From Lindgomyces ingoldianus (lineage: Eukaryota > Ascomycota > Dothideomycetes > Pleosporales > Lindgomycetaceae): a stretch of 64,000 nucleotides of DNA. Below, in pieces: positions 25,958 to 38,004 of the stretch. Position numbers and translations under genes: made by a program. Position 1 is the stretch's first letter; each line of letters starts with the position of its first letter. A model generated the notes under the pieces. That model was given only the letters and a program-made list of their open reading frames with translations. It was not told the origin of the DNA and did no database searches. The DNA lies in assembly GCF_010093535.1 (NCBI RefSeq), contig NW_022985163.1, positions 334,666 to 398,665 on the forward strand, written 5' to 3'.

Positions 25958-27523
25958 ATGGCGAAGAATTTGCCTCCGGTCGTCCTGTTCGGATATGATT
26001 GTGGGTGTCCCGAGGGTTCCGAGAGATTTCCGAGCGAGAAGTCTAACGCGTAGCAGCGTCTCCGTTCACGAATAAAGTGCGGTTAGCGTTGAGGATTAAG
26101 CAGATTCCGTTTTGTATGTCACCAATATTTGAGCATTTTGTTGTTCTGATTTTTTGTTGTTGTTATTTGGCCCCCTTCGTTCCCTTTGTTGCTCCTCCGC
26201 AGCAAAACCATATTTTCTAAAACTCTATTCACCGAGACAAATTCGCTCAAAATGCTCCCAGCGCCTCCGTCTCTATAACAGAATATTTTCCCTCAATCCC
26301 CACTTCCTCGTGTCTTCCAACATGCCCTACCATGCCCTCTATAATTCCCTCACCTCAGCCCCTGACCTCCCACCCCTACCACCCAATCTGACATCCATAC
26401 AGCCTACATCCCGGTCCCAAGTATGATGCCACGTCCCCTTCTCCGCCAAACCTTCGGCCTTACATACCGCAAAATACCCGTCTTAACTATCGGCCGCGAC
26501 ATCTACTGCGATACTTCTCTGATCATCGAGGCCCTGGAGTATTACTTCCCTGAGGATGCTGGGTTTGGGACTGTCTATCCTCGGGCGAAGAGCTTGGGAG
26601 GTCCAGGAGATGGGGGCAAGGGGGTTGACTGGGCGTATCGGAGCCTTGTGAGGGGATTTGCGAGTTTTTGGGTTGATGTAAGTGATCCCTGTCTCTGTTC
26701 TACTGTGCCTCAAACATTTGCCTCCGCCCGAGATTCTCAGCCCTGTCCAACTAACCCTACGCGCCAGCGCCCCCTCTTCCGCACCACAACCGGGCTAATC
26801 CCCTCAACCGTCTGGTCCACCGCCTTCGGCGCTGACAGATCCGGGCTCATCGGACACAAACTGGACCCGGAGAAGCTGGGTGCAAAGATCCCTGAAAATC
26901 TCTCAAATCTAGATCTCCATCTCTCGCTACTCGAACCCATGCTAAAACGTCGCGGCGAATGGGTTATTCCGACTGCGACTCCAAGTCTTGCGGATCTAAG
27001 TTTGTATTATCAGCTACGCTGGGGTGTGGATATTGCGGCCGGAAAGGGCGTGTACAATCTGACGGCTGGAGGGATTGGGGAGGGGAGCGTGAATGGGAAT
27101 GTTGCGGAGGAGGTGTTTAATAAGGAAAGGTATCCTGGGGTGTGGGACTGGTTTCATGCATTTGAGGCATATATCTGCACTCTCCCGGACCCCGAGACTG
27201 TCGTCGATGGTAACACTCTGGATTGGAAGGACCAACTCAGATCAACCCCCCTCCTTGACACGAAAGACGGCACAGATATCCTAGTCCCCACGCCCGCAGG
27301 CGACTACCCCAGTCTAGATCTTCAACGCGGGCTGCAACCGGGTGTGGTTGTCAGCGTGGCGCCTGATGATACGGGGCGTGATGATCCGACAGTGGGGGAG
27401 TTGGTGAGGATTGGGGTTGAGGAGGTTGTGGTGAGGCCGGTGGAGAAGGGGGAGATGGATGTTAGGATTCATTTCCCGAGGTTGGGGTTTGTGGTTAGAG
27501 TTGCGGAGGGGAGTCGACTGTGA
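25958..27523 (+). CDS. GST-fold protein (GST N-terminal domain plus DUF7962-like C-terminus)
   Basis: Four exons (25958-26000, 26057-26113, 26403-26677, 26768-27523) give 376 residues. The first two exons supply the thioredoxin-like start (PPVVLFGYDSSPFTNKVRLA). Exon 3 gives YIPVPSMMPRPLL and the glutathione-binding segment IPVLTIGRDIYCDTSLIIEA. Exon 4 holds the helical C-terminal half (RPLFRTTTGLIPSTVW, then GEWVIPTATPSLADLSLYYQ) and a further C-terminal beta-rich tail. The family is common and uncharacterised in filamentous fungi; a glutathione-linked role is inferred only. The 43-base first exon and 57-base second exon are easy to miss, so an automated model may start at an internal Met. 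Intron 2 is 289 bp. Confidence 0.85.
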
Positions 27524-28044
27524 GTTGGGTCGGGAGTGTATTTGTAATGGTATTTCACACTTTTTGAGATGAGATGAGGGTTGGAGATGTGCTCGATGTA
27601 GATTGGGGGCGGTGAGAATGTGATACAGCACCCATAAGTCGTCAAGCGTTGAGTATAAATCATAGAGGATCGGCTTTAGTATTTCTATCGGGTTCTTAGG
27701 TAGTTGTTCATCGGTCCTAGGATGGCTTGGATATCAGATATGTAGCCTTGATGTTATCACTCGGATCTAGGTAAAGGATCCATTTCGAAAGGTAGACAGG
27801 ACTTGGTGATACACTTTAATAGTCTTCGAACAAGGGTGCCATGGATTCATACTATCCTCGTAATACTCTCGCTCCTACTAGCACAAGTGGTGATTCCCCT
27901 CCCCACCTAGACCAAAAATACCCAGATGCAATGCAGAACAACTCTTTCCACAATCCAAAACAACCAAACGCCATGCTCAAAGCAGCAGATCCATCCCATC
28001 TAATTTACACGTCTTCTTACAGCAGCTCCACGGACAAAATCCGC
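27524..28044. other. Convergent intergenic region, no gene seen
   Basis: 3' regions of the GST-like gene (+) and PAM18 (-). A plus-strand frame at 27841-28134 runs into the antisense of PAM18 exon 3 and is not supported as a gene. Confidence 0.5.
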
Positions 28045-28536
28045 TCACTTCACCTCCTTCTCCAGCATCTCCTTCGCCTCATTTACCTTCGTCGCAAGAT
28101 ATGGACTCCCTCCTCGATCAGGATGGTTCAGTAGCATAAGCTGGCGATGTTTCTTGCGGAGGAGTTCTTTAGTGATGCCGCGTTCCCTAAATCCCACACC
28201 GTTAGCTGAAGGCCGTTTCCCCTACTATTCAATGCCTTCAAGAGCTCGCTTCATACCGCATGCGCGGGAGCATGGTAATAAACGCAAATGTGCATAACGT
28301 ACGGCATCTCCAAAATCAGCGCAGCCTCTCTCCTCGTCATCTTCGGCTCAAACCCGCCTTTATAATAACTTCGCCCCAGCGCCCCAGCACCCATTTTCCC
28401 GGATCGTCGGAGCGCAACCAGGGCTGCGCGACCCTGATACCTAGCTTTAGCATACTATCTAGTTCCTTCAAATATTCTATTAACGTACGAAGAAGGCCGT
28501 TGCGGCAAGACCCAATCCTATTGCCCAGGCCGACAT
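28045..28536 (-). CDS. PAM18: Mitochondrial import motor J-protein PAM18/TIM14
   Basis: Three exons on the minus strand (28536-28489, 28433-28303, 28186-28045) give 106 residues. The N-terminus [20 protein letters not shown] is a membrane segment, followed by [20 protein letters not shown], the PAM18 signature. The J-domain core [20 protein letters not shown] carries HPD at residues 81-83. In the family, this protein sits in the inner membrane with TIM23 and stimulates mitochondrial Hsp70 ATPase during matrix import. The length (~105) fits the short fungal type. Intron 1 ends at the second of two nearby AGs (GGTATCAG), fixed by frame. It is divergent from RLP24 with 284 bp between the starts. 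Both introns fall in conserved sequence, so single-frame searches miss this gene. Confidence 0.93.
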
Positions 28537-28820
28537 TCTCGGTTTTGTTTGTAGTGAACAATTGTGGCGGCGAGGATGATTGAGCAGGTTGCAGTGGAAG
28601 AGAGCCGGGGGTATTTATGAATGGGCGTGGGGATTGATGGAGGTGAAGAGGCGGGAGTGAGAAGTGAATTGTTGCCCGCCCGGAGGTCGGAGAAAAGTTT
28701 CTACCGAGGTTAAGCCGGTGCGCAACGAAATCTTGGCGGTGTCGAAAATTATCGTGAACGCTTCGTCATCCACATTATCCCACACACAACCGTCAACGAC
28801 CAGACGACGACGACGGCAAG
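28537..28820. promoter_or_regulatory. Shared divergent promoter region PAM18 / RLP24
   Basis: 284 bases between two divergent start codons of housekeeping genes (mitochondrial import and ribosome assembly). Both promoters must lie here. I see no canonical TATA box that would assign direction. Confidence 0.55.
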
Positions 28821-29510
28821 ATGAGGATCGAGGTAAGAAGCCCACATGTTACATATCGTAGTGCTGTTGCTAAGTTATATTAATAGACATGCTACTTTTG
28901 TTCCGCCCCTGTTTACCCCTCCAAAGGCATCACCTTCGTCCGCAATGACGCCCGCGTCTTCCGCTTCTGCAAGTCAAAATGCCACAAGAACTTCAAAATG
29001 AAGCGCAATCCCCGCAAACTAGCGTGGACTAAATCTTTCCGTCGCGCCCATGGCAAGGAGCTCACTGTCGACTCCACGCTGCAATTCGCCGCGCGCCGCA
29101 ATGTCCCCGTGCGATATAACCGCGATCTGGTGCAATCGACGCTGAAGGCGATTTCGAGAGTCAATGAGATCAGGAAGAGGAGGGAGAGGGCGTTTTATAA
29201 GGCCAGGATGAGGGGAAATAAGGAGAGACAGAGGGCAGACGATAGGAAGTTGGTCGAGGAGAATCAGCATTTGTTGCCACCAAGTGAGCGGTGGGGTGCG
29301 GAGAAGCTAGAGGAGGAGGAGATGGAGGTGGATTTGGAGATGGTCAAAGCGAAGGTTGAAAAGAGGAGGAAGGAGCTAGAGGAGGGTATGGATGTTGGGG
29401 AGAGTGAGCTAGAGAGTGAGCTTGAGGAAGAGCTGCCGAAGACTAAGACGAAGAGGAAGTTGAGGATGAAGACCAGTGGTGGGGTTGAGGCGATGGATGT
29501 TGATGATTAA
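28821..29510 (+). CDS. RLP24: Ribosome biogenesis protein RLP24
   Basis: Two exons, a 12-base first exon (28821-28832, Met-Arg-Ile-Glu) and 28887-29510, give 211 residues. The L24e-type domain starts [20 protein letters not shown] and continues [20 protein letters not shown], with the CxxC...CxxxC zinc-binding pattern. A basic region and a long charged coiled coil follow, ending in acidic [12 protein letters not shown] and EAMDVDD. By family it joins pre-60S particles in the nucleolus, recruits the AAA ATPase Drg1/Afg2, and is later replaced by ribosomal protein eL24. The tiny first exon and the intron at codon 4 are typical of fungal RLP24 genes. It is divergently paired with PAM18. Confidence 0.94.
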
Positions 29511-30050
29511 ATGACAGATAGCGGGAGGATTGACACGTTCCAAAGTCCAGCTTCGACTTATCAAGGAGAATATGTCCAACTATTCATGAGCATTCCACGG
29601 GGGAGTCTGGCGTTAGTAGGTCCTGTGGATATACTAAGATCACGATATTTCGATACCAAGTGCTAAAAAGACATCTTTTCTTCGTCCAAATTGTTTTCAT
29701 TCCTCTTTTCCTTTCCACAACTTTTATTACCAGTCCGTTATACCCTGGTCGCCTACCGAGCTTCTCCAACTTCCCTTCCCTTGTACCCTCACCGGTCGCA
29801 AGGCCTACACTAACTCTGTACTCCCATCTGCCGATCTAAAATGCAGTCCGACAAGCATGTCTTCAAACCCCCCTCTCGTTTCCCCGCTTCGCAAACAAGA
29901 TCACCCATCACAACCACGAACCCATGCGCCTCCGCATCATGCCGTCTTGGCAACCATCACTCCTCTAAATTCCTCTGGACACGCTTTGGGATAGCAATCC
30001 TACATTAATAAATACCCATATTCCCACGGCCCCTCCGAGAGAATCCCAAA
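29511..30050. other. Intergenic, no gene seen
   Basis: 540 bases between RLP24 and the aldolase-family gene, both plus strand: the 3' end of one and the promoter of the other. No RNA gene or repeat was recognised. Confidence 0.5.
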
Positions 30051-30981
30051 ATGGTAAACCTAACAACTACTCTTTCAACTCTCATAACCGCCAACCACAT
30101 CCTACACTACCACTCCGTCGTCGACGCGATGGGCCACATATCTGTCCGCAATCCCGCCAACAACGCCACCTTCTTTATTGCCTTGCAAATGGGCCCCGCG
30201 GTCGTGTCCAGCCCCAAAGATATTGGCGAGTATTTAATTGAAGATGGAAGTCCTGTAAATGGCACTCTGGGAGGATATGCAGAGAGGTATATTCATTCGG
30301 AGGTCATGAAACGGTATCCGGATGTCATGAGTGTGGTGCATAGCCATTCGGAGGATGTGTTGCCGTATACGGTATTGGAAGGGGTAGGTGGATTGGTAGC
30401 GCCAGCGTATCACATGGCAGGATTCTTGGGTGCGTTTTTAACATTGTTCCTGTTAGGATACATACATACCCAGCTTCATATTTCTCCCCTAAGCGTGTTT
30501 ATAGCTCAAATCGGTGTTTCTTAATGTATCACCGCGCTCACACATAATCTCAGGTGATTCTGTCCCCAACTTCGATATCTCGACAATCTACACCTCTTCC
30601 ACACCCCACGACATGTTAATCAACACACCCGTCCTCGGCGCTGCCCTCGCGCAAACCTTCGGCATAAACACTACCAACCCTACCTCTCCACTCCACACCA
30701 CTATTCTCCAACGTGGCCACGGTTTCGTGACAGCCGGTGAGAGTATCGAGATGGCAGTGGATTTTGCGAGCTATGCGACCAGTAATGCGAGGGTCCAGAC
30801 TACGGCGATTTTGTTAGCGAATGCTATGGGTGGAGGGATTAAGTATTTGAGTAGTCAGGAAAGAAAAGATTGTGCGGATATGAATCGGTGGATTGCATTT
30901 AAACCTTGGAAGCAGTGGGTTAGGGAGGTGGAGAGGAGTGCGATATATGATAATGAGTTGGGGACACCACCGGGGGCTTGA
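30051..30981 (+). CDS. Class II aldolase/adducin-domain protein
   Basis: Two exons (30051-30429 and 30554-30981, 124-bp intron with GTGCGT donor) give 268 residues. The single domain is class II aldolase/adducin. Metal-binding histidines are His97 and His99 in VVHSHSEDV, with a third, His182, in LQRGHGFV. Glu84 in IHSEV is at the position of the usual catalytic acid. Bacterial relatives cleave sugar phosphates such as L-fuculose- or L-ribulose-phosphate. Many fungal single-domain members are uncharacterised, so the substrate is unknown. No targeting signal is evident. The start MVNLTTTLSTLITANHILH is in line with the family; a plus-strand frame running through the intron is not real. Confidence 0.85.
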
Positions 30982-32515
30982 GTTTGGGGAGAGTCGGTTA
31001 AACGGAGGAGGATAACGGGAGGAGAAGGTGGTGGTGGTGGTATTCTAAGATTGGGCTAGTAGAAGGGTGGTAGTCCTGGGAGGCATTAGAGGCAGATAGT
31101 GCAGGCGTTTTCGGCAAATTTTGGGTGATGTTTGAGGGCCGTAGCGAGGGGAACGAACGGGACAAGGGATCAAAACTTCAAGGATCCAAGGGATAGGAAA
31201 AACTGCAATATGGAGCAAAGCCTATTCAGGTAACCATTCCATCAAATCACCGTACTCGCACAAATGGAGTTATGAAAGTGAAATGCAAGCAGGTCGAGCT
31301 TGTCGACTTCAAATGCTTCTCATTCAGCATTTGAAAAGTGTTCCCAAATCCTCATGATCTCCGCCTGTTAGATTATGCTGAAGTAACCTGGTGGGTAGCC
31401 TATATCCCGCTTTTCGCAAGGGGTTGGCAATATCTGGGAACACGTAGTCGTTTCCTCACGAGTTGTTGCTGGCCTGGGTCCATCCGTTGGTCCAACCTCA
31501 TGCGATAAGGGTTCTTCTCCCTAAGCTGTTGCAGGGCAGTTTCCAATCTTGATGAGTACCATGCGACCTTCATAGTATGGGTACGTAAAAGACGCACTAA
31601 CTGAGAGTAGGTCTCATGGGATGCCGTCTCACATGCCCCAACGTGCTAACTCGACATTTGGGACCTGTAACTGGAAGTGGATTGAAAAGTGAACTCATTA
31701 GACCGTCGGCCATAGGGAGTGGTGTGCTCTTGAACGACACGCTCTGAACTGCGTACAGTTGAGGAACTTAACTTAAGACGGCTTCCTTCGATGCAAACTC
31801 TTTCTTAATTCCTCTCTTGAAAATATCGTTCGCTCTAGTAGCTGATCCTGTCACTGCATCGGAGCTACTGTGCTCAAGTGGCTTTTCCACATTTTCCTAG
31901 TAACTCTGAGCCTAAGGAAGCTAATGGTGGTCATATAAATGTTAGAGCAAGCATAGGGCGATGCAAATGGTATTAATAATGGTACTGCAAGAGGGCGGTG
32001 GGTGGAAGGCCATTCGAGGTTGGCCCCATCACCTACTCAAATGCTCCAATCATTCTTCTAGACACATCTTCTACATTCTTTCAATCTGATCGATAGCGAA
32101 TTGAAAGTAGAGTGTTCAATTTGATCTGCTGAGTAGAGAGCTGGGAGTGGACCCCTATATGCACTAGGCATGTAAGGATAGGCGGAGAACTTAGGAGCTG
32201 GCAACCCTACTTCCAAACACAATGTGGGAGAGACTGCGAAGCTCAAGTGAAGATTACAAAAAGGAATCTAACCGTTATAGCGGCTATGGTAGGGACCAGG
32301 ATTGCACTGATGGCGCACAGTAGGCGCCTACTATACAAGCCCGACGAATAGCGGGACAATTCTATGATACAATACACGTCTCGCATCCGAAGAGTGGAAT
32401 GAATGTAGCCGAACCCAAGCTACTATGCCAAGAAGAGTTGATGAAGATGCACCAACAACCTATGCCCAACCCATACCTTTTCGGCTTACGTATTTCCCTT
32501 CTAATCCATGCACCA
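30982..32515. other. 1.5-kb convergent intergenic region, no gene seen
   Basis: This lies between the convergent 3' ends of the aldolase-family gene and the m-AAA protease gene. Only short frames without family features occur. It contains a perfect 14-bp palindrome, AGTAGGCGCCTACT, at 32319-32332. Its length, unusual for a convergent gap here, suggests a lost gene or repeat remnant. Confidence 0.5.
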
Positions 32516-33733
32516 TCATCGCCCAGCTTCAAGGTCTGAGCTTTTAAATGCAGGCGCTGGTGGCACGACTGGACCTTTCACTCCTGTATCGCCATTTGGT
32601 TCGACTAACCCTGGAACCTTTCCGTGTTCACCACCGAAGTACTTGTGGAAGTCGGCGGGGTCTTCGAAAGGTCGCGGGCCAAGTAATCTTATCATATCTT
32701 CACGCCCCAGCATCTCCTTTCTGAGCAACTCCTCAGCAACTAGACCAACCTCATGCTTCTTCTCCATCAGAAGATCTTTGCACTGTTTGTATGCTTCATC
32801 GACAATCCGTTTGACTTCCGAGTCGATGTTCTTGGCAGTCTCCTCTGAGAAAGGCTTGTGGAACTGATTTTGCTGGTCGTCTTCGAAGTAGATGTAGCCA
32901 ATCTTCTTGGTCATTCCCCACTTGGTCACCATAGCAGAGGCCATCTGTGTGACCTTTCTGAAATCATCCGATGCGCCGGAAGTTACGGTATCAAAGTGTA
33001 GTTCCTCGCTGACGCGACCACCAAGTGTCATGGCCATCCGATCCATGAGCTGGTTAACGTTCATGAGGTATGTATCTCCTGCTGGGAGGTACTGCGCGTA
33101 CCCAAGAGCACCCTGTCCACGAGGAATGATAGAAACCTTCAGTAGCGGATCAGCGTATTTGAAGTACCAGCCACAAATAGCATGGCCGGCCTCGTGATAC
33201 GCAACGGTTTTCTTCTCCTCTGGCTTAAGGACCAAGGATTTCTTTTCTAGACCACCAATCACTCGTTCTATGGCCTGTTCGAAATGGCCCATGGACACGC
33301 TTTCTGCCTGCTTGCGAGCAGCTGGAAATAAGTCAGCAGAATAATAGACAAAATGAGAGGGTAATATCTACCGATTAAAGCAGCCTCGTTGACGCAATTA
33401 GCAATGTCAGCACCTGAGAATCCAGGTGTTAGTGCTGCGAGCCGGCCTTTCAAGAAATCCATATCCTCATTGGTAACGATCTTCTTCAGGTGTACCTCGA
33501 AAATTTGCGCCCTGCCTTCCATCGTTGGTCGGTCAATGTTGATGTGTCTGTCGAACCGGCCAGGCCGCATGAGTGCTTTGTCGAGAACGTCAGGCCGATT
33601 GGTACCAGCCAGTACAACAACTTGTTCTGTAGTGTTGAAACCGTCCATCTCAGTCAAAATCTGATTCAGAGTTGCCTCTCGTTCGTCGTTGCCACCTCCA
33701 AAGTTACCCTTGGCTCGAGAGCGTCCGATAGCA

Positions 33734-33764
<31 letters not shown>

Positions 33765-35229
33765 TACTTTTTCGCGCATTTGCGAACAAATCTCGTACTC
33801 TTGATGCACCAACTCCAACAAACATCTCAACGAATTCCGAACCGCTTACACTGAAGAATGGAACACCAGACTCTCCAGCTGTGGCCTTGGCGAGCAGTGT
33901 TTTGCCGGTTCCCGGTGGCCCAGAAAGAATTGCACCTCGAGGGATTTTGGCGCCCAGCTTCTGGAATCGGCCGGGCTCTTTGAGGAAGGCAACGAACTCC
34001 ATAATCTCCTGTTTGGCTTCGTCCATTCCCGCGACATCTGCAAACTTGACTTTGATTTCAGTTTCATGGTTAAATTTTTTAGCTCGACTCCTGCCCATGC
34101 CAAATATGCCCGAATTTCCGCCACCACTGCTCCCAGCACGCCTGGTGAAGTAGAACAAAGATCCAAGGAGCAGAAGAGTGGGGCCGAATGAGAGTAAGGT
34201 AGCGAACCAGGATATTTCATTGGAGTAGGCGACAGGGATGCGCTCAGAACTTGGGATGCCCAATTCGTACTGTGCCTGATCGATTTTCCTCTCGAACGCT
34301 TCCACTGACCCAATGGTGAAATAGTAGTAGAAGTTGTGGCTCGTTGCAGGAGATTCGGGATACATTGATGCGACGGCTTCCCGGTGCAGATGGACCTTGG
34401 CTTTATTGCCATTCAGTATCACAATCTTCTCCACCAAGCCCTTGTCGAGGAATGTTGTCCTAAACTCTTGCCAGGTTATCTCCTTGGTATTCTCCGCCGG
34501 CACAAACATTCGATATATGAGCCAAGAAAGGAAAGCGGTAATCAGCGTTGTACTCCAGTCCATGTTCTTATTGAACTCGGGTATTGGTCCCTTACTCTTC
34601 TGCTGCTGCTTCTGGTCCTTTCCCTGTGGGCCCGGGTCGTGCGCTCCAGACTTCTGCTGAGGCCCTTCTTCGGAGTTTTGGCTGAACATTTGCTGTTCTG
34701 CCATCTTACGGGCCATTTGCGACGTCAAACGGGACAGCTTTGCAGCAGTGGCAAGATCTAGCTTCTCTCCTCGCCGCAGTTTCTCCATTTCCTCTCGGAT
34801 CTCCTCCGGCAGTCCGGTTTTCTTCAGGTCCTCGACAGCCGATTTCAGATGCTTGACCTGGTCCTTGGGCATTCCCATTGATACGAAATCCGCGAGCTGG
34901 TCCAGTAGCTTCTCCTCCTCGGCCGTGAGCTTGGACATGCTCGGCTGTTGCACCTCTGGTTGTCCATCCTGCTTCAGTTCTCCTTCCTTCTTTGCGACAG
35001 GCTTCTCAACTTGTGGTTGCTTCGCCTCGTCCTTTGGTACCTTGCCATCCTTCTGGTCCTTAGGCTCCTCGGGCGGCTTTGTCGCAAAACCTCTGAGTCG
35101 CTGTTGCGTAAATGCAAACTGTTGTGGCGGCACTGGCCGTCGTAATAAGCGTGTCGGTCGTGTTGTAGTAGTGAGGTAGGGTCTAGAGAGTCGCGCAAGA
35201 TGACCTGATCGCCGAAGGAGGGTCGACAT
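32516..35229 (-). CDS. AFG3: Mitochondrial m-AAA protease, FtsH family (AFG3/YTA12 type)
   Basis: Two exons on the minus strand (35229-33372, 33321-32516; 50-bp intron) give 887 residues. An Arg-rich mitochondrial presequence (~1-50) is followed by a charged Gln/Lys-rich region. Membrane segments lie near 227-243 and 340-362, with an FtsH extracellular domain between them ([19 protein letters not shown]). The AAA domain has Walker A GPPGTGKT (437-444), Walker [11 protein letters not shown] (491-500) and the arginine-finger region RPGRFDRH. The zinc protease motif is HEAGH, with His662 and Glu663. By family it degrades and processes proteins at the matrix face of the inner membrane. The C-terminal [10 protein letters not shown] resembles Afg3 more than Yta12, but paralogue assignment is tentative. 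Confidence 0.93.
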
Positions 35230-35882
35230 TGCGGGTAAGGGGAGGGAGACGAGGGCGGGAGGTATGGAGAGGTGTACCGCGCCGTTGATGTTTGACCATG
35301 CACGGGAAGAGTAAGGTTTTTACAGAGGAGAGGGCGTGGGTGTGAATTGATTGATGGCAAGGTCCGCCGGCGTTTTGCAGCAAAGTCTTGACGACATGCG
35401 GGCGGCGGTAGATTCGTCCGACCTCGAACTCTGACTAAGCGCGCCAAAGCCTCAATGAAGTGCCGACGTCGAGGTCTCGATCCTTCCCTTCACTTAACGA
35501 CCGCCCTCGTTCGAAAAAGGGCTCGAAATAAGGAAGGCAAATGGCCATCGAAGATTCTACTCACTGGTACTTACTCTCCATGATTCCTGATTGCCTAAAG
35601 GTTGTTCAGTGCACATGCCGCTTGCCTCCGAGCAGCTTGATTTACTAAATCGGCGGCAAAACGAGCCTCGTTCTCTCTCACCAGATTTGGGAAAAGCTAG
35701 ACGAGAATTTCCCTGTTATTCTTGCTGATGCATCAATGATCCGATGATCTGCACGAACAGTAAGCCACAACCGGCCTTCGAATCTAGTACGTAGGGAGAG
35801 CGGAGTAGGGGAACGGCACGAAATATATGAGCTCCCCTCTCTCAAATTTCCAGGCTGATCTTCATCCTTGCTTATTTCTGCC
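35230..35882. promoter_or_regulatory. Divergent intergenic region, m-AAA protease / secreted protein
   Basis: About 650 bases between divergent starts, holding both promoters. Short frames here show no family features. Confidence 0.5.
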
Positions 35883-36530
35883 ATGATGCGTCCATTCGCA
35901 TTCCTTTCGTCCCTATTGCTAGTAGCCGGCTCTTCGGCAGCTCAGGCTGACGCAAATACCACCTATCTGACGGCGACTACGCTTGTTATGAAGAACAACA
36001 ACTCTGCCTTCGAATGTTGGCAGCTTACTGAGCCATTCCGGAGGCCATCAGTACCTGGTGTTAGCGGTACTCAAGTTGCAACAATTGGAAACTTCACCAA
36101 TTTCGCGTATACCATCTTACCTCCGCGATACGATGGCGGCATTCACACTGCCCCAGTACCACAGTATGGTTTCCCACTGAGATTTCTCAATAAGCTCCTT
36201 GTTCTCAAATAAATCGCCACCTAATGCCTTCAGTTTGCGAGGACGAAGGCTGTTCCCAGGAAGCAGTGATTGATTTGTTTTAGAATTGTCCACTTCCTCT
36301 CAGGTGTCGCTCATCTGACTCTACCGCACAATGACAGTGCAGAAGCTTGGGTTCTCGGCGGTGTTGGAGGCTTGTTATTTGCATTTGATACTACAGGCAC
36401 TGGACATATCACTCGATACCCATCTGATGCAGAGACCGTAGCCATTACCGCCCCTTTTGAAGGGGGCAAGATTCCTGGACATATCGTTTTAGCGGACAGA
36501 CCATATGTTGGAAGCCAAACATTTCTCTAA
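35883..36530 (+). CDS. Small secreted protein of unknown function
   Basis: Two exons (35883-36163, 36284-36530; 120-bp intron) give 175 residues. The start MMRPFAFLSSLLLVAGSSAA is a clear signal peptide, with likely cleavage after AAQA. The mature part is about 155 residues, with few cysteines, NxT/S sequons, and a conserved-looking core: HFLSGVAHLTLPHNDSAEAW, then GGVGGLLFAFDT, TGHITRYPSDAET, and a closing GSQTFL. I recall similar small secreted proteins in filamentous fungi annotated without function. A cupin-like beta barrel is possible from the HxxxGxAHxxLP pattern but is not proven. The upstream in-frame Met at 35868 would precede the signal peptide and is less likely. Confidence 0.75.
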
Positions 36531-38004
36531 ACAGACTGGGAGGAATCGATTGGTAACAATAGCCTAGTCAGTTGCAGGTGTCGGGTTAGTGTACTACTAA
36601 GTTGAAGAGTGGCTCAGCATTAGAGCTACTGTACTTCAGCGACCAATTGAATTTGATAGGATGTGAATGGAAGTTTGAAGGCTGAAAGCTCGAATACGTT
36701 TATGATACGGAATTCTCAGGCCGTATCCAAAAACGTACTGTCCCACAACCCAAACAACATAACCAAGCATCACTAAATATGACCCTAATTCTTTTAGTCT
36801 GATCAACCTCACCGAGAAAGCCAGCAAGTCTTCAAATCCCCAGCATATCCGGTCAGGGCCCACTCGCTCTGTGCAGTGTCAGGATTCGTTGCTGTATAGA
36901 AGGGTGCTAAAATGGCTAAAAATATAGCCACTTCCTCAAGTAAATTTATGGGAATATATAAAGTAGGAAAGAAACCTTGCCGTCAGATCAAACTAACTCC
37001 TTTTCCCTAACTGGCTCCAATGCCAAAAGGGGCTCCCCATCTCAAACAGGCTTCTCGTCCTAAGCTGGTCTATTATACCACAGTACCACAGCTCGCACGC
37101 ACGTGAAGCGGTCTCGCCGCTACCGAAACCAGCTTCCTCTAGCAACAGAATTCTACCCCGCTCGTTAATAAGTGCTTTTGCACCTGCCTTACACGTTTGG
37201 TAGAGCACCTCTACCATGGGTATATGATTTGCCGCGATATAATAGGAAACTTCTTGATCGAAATTTTGGCTCACAAAGGTATGGCCAATGCGCTCGGACC
37301 CCTACCTTACCCTGCTAGTGGTGGCGATGCAACAGCTTGACCTTCTCGGATCTACATTTTCTGACGACAGTTATATGCTGATACCACTGCTGGTGATCAC
37401 TCCTTTGACCGCTGTTTCAAGTGTTGCGGAGTTGAACTATAGCTTGATGTCGCCTTTTAGAAGAACTGGGAATTATTTTACTGTAATGCATTCATCTACA
37501 TCCATCTCAAACATTACCAAAGTGGCGCAATAGGGCGCCATGATCGGGCAGTCCCTTAGCATAATAGTGTAGCACTTAAAGAGTGGGTTTGAATTCTTAT
37601 AATAGTCCCTTAAGCCCTGCTACGAAACTGATCTGTGTGTGATCTCAGCTTCCACTACCGCTTTCTATACTGACACTCTCTCCATATTCTCCTCTCTTCT
37701 CCATCTTGATCTCCTCCTAATACTCAAAATATTACGCCTACAAAACCGTAATATCCCCAGTTTGCCAAGATACCAAATGCAGTAGGTTACAATAGTGTAT
37801 TCTGCAAGCAATGAAATAAATAATTGAACCAATATAAGTTCGCCACCTTCGTACCACAAATTCGGCGGGGTGTAGAATCGTGCAAACCTGCGACGGCGGC
37901 TCGAACAATTTGCTTTCTCATTTGAAGCGGCTATCTTGCACGTCTGCTGACTGGAAATGGGCGGGGTGACGGAAATACCCAAGGAAGGCCAATACGTAAT
38001 TCGA
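36531..38004. other. Intergenic with decayed frames
   Basis: About 1.5 kb. A minus-strand frame at 36993-37274 (93 codons) and a plus-strand frame at 37288-37533 (81 codons) lack recognisable domains. I see no RNA gene. The composition is moderately AT-rich. Confidence 0.45.

Noticed and set aside
33689..35179. Several plus-strand frames of 100-154 codons
   Set aside because: Antisense to the m-AAA protease exons; they mirror its codons and have no independent support.
36993..37533. Two frames of 93 and 81 codons as genes
   Set aside because: No recognisable domain, splice continuity or neighbouring exons; likely chance or relic.
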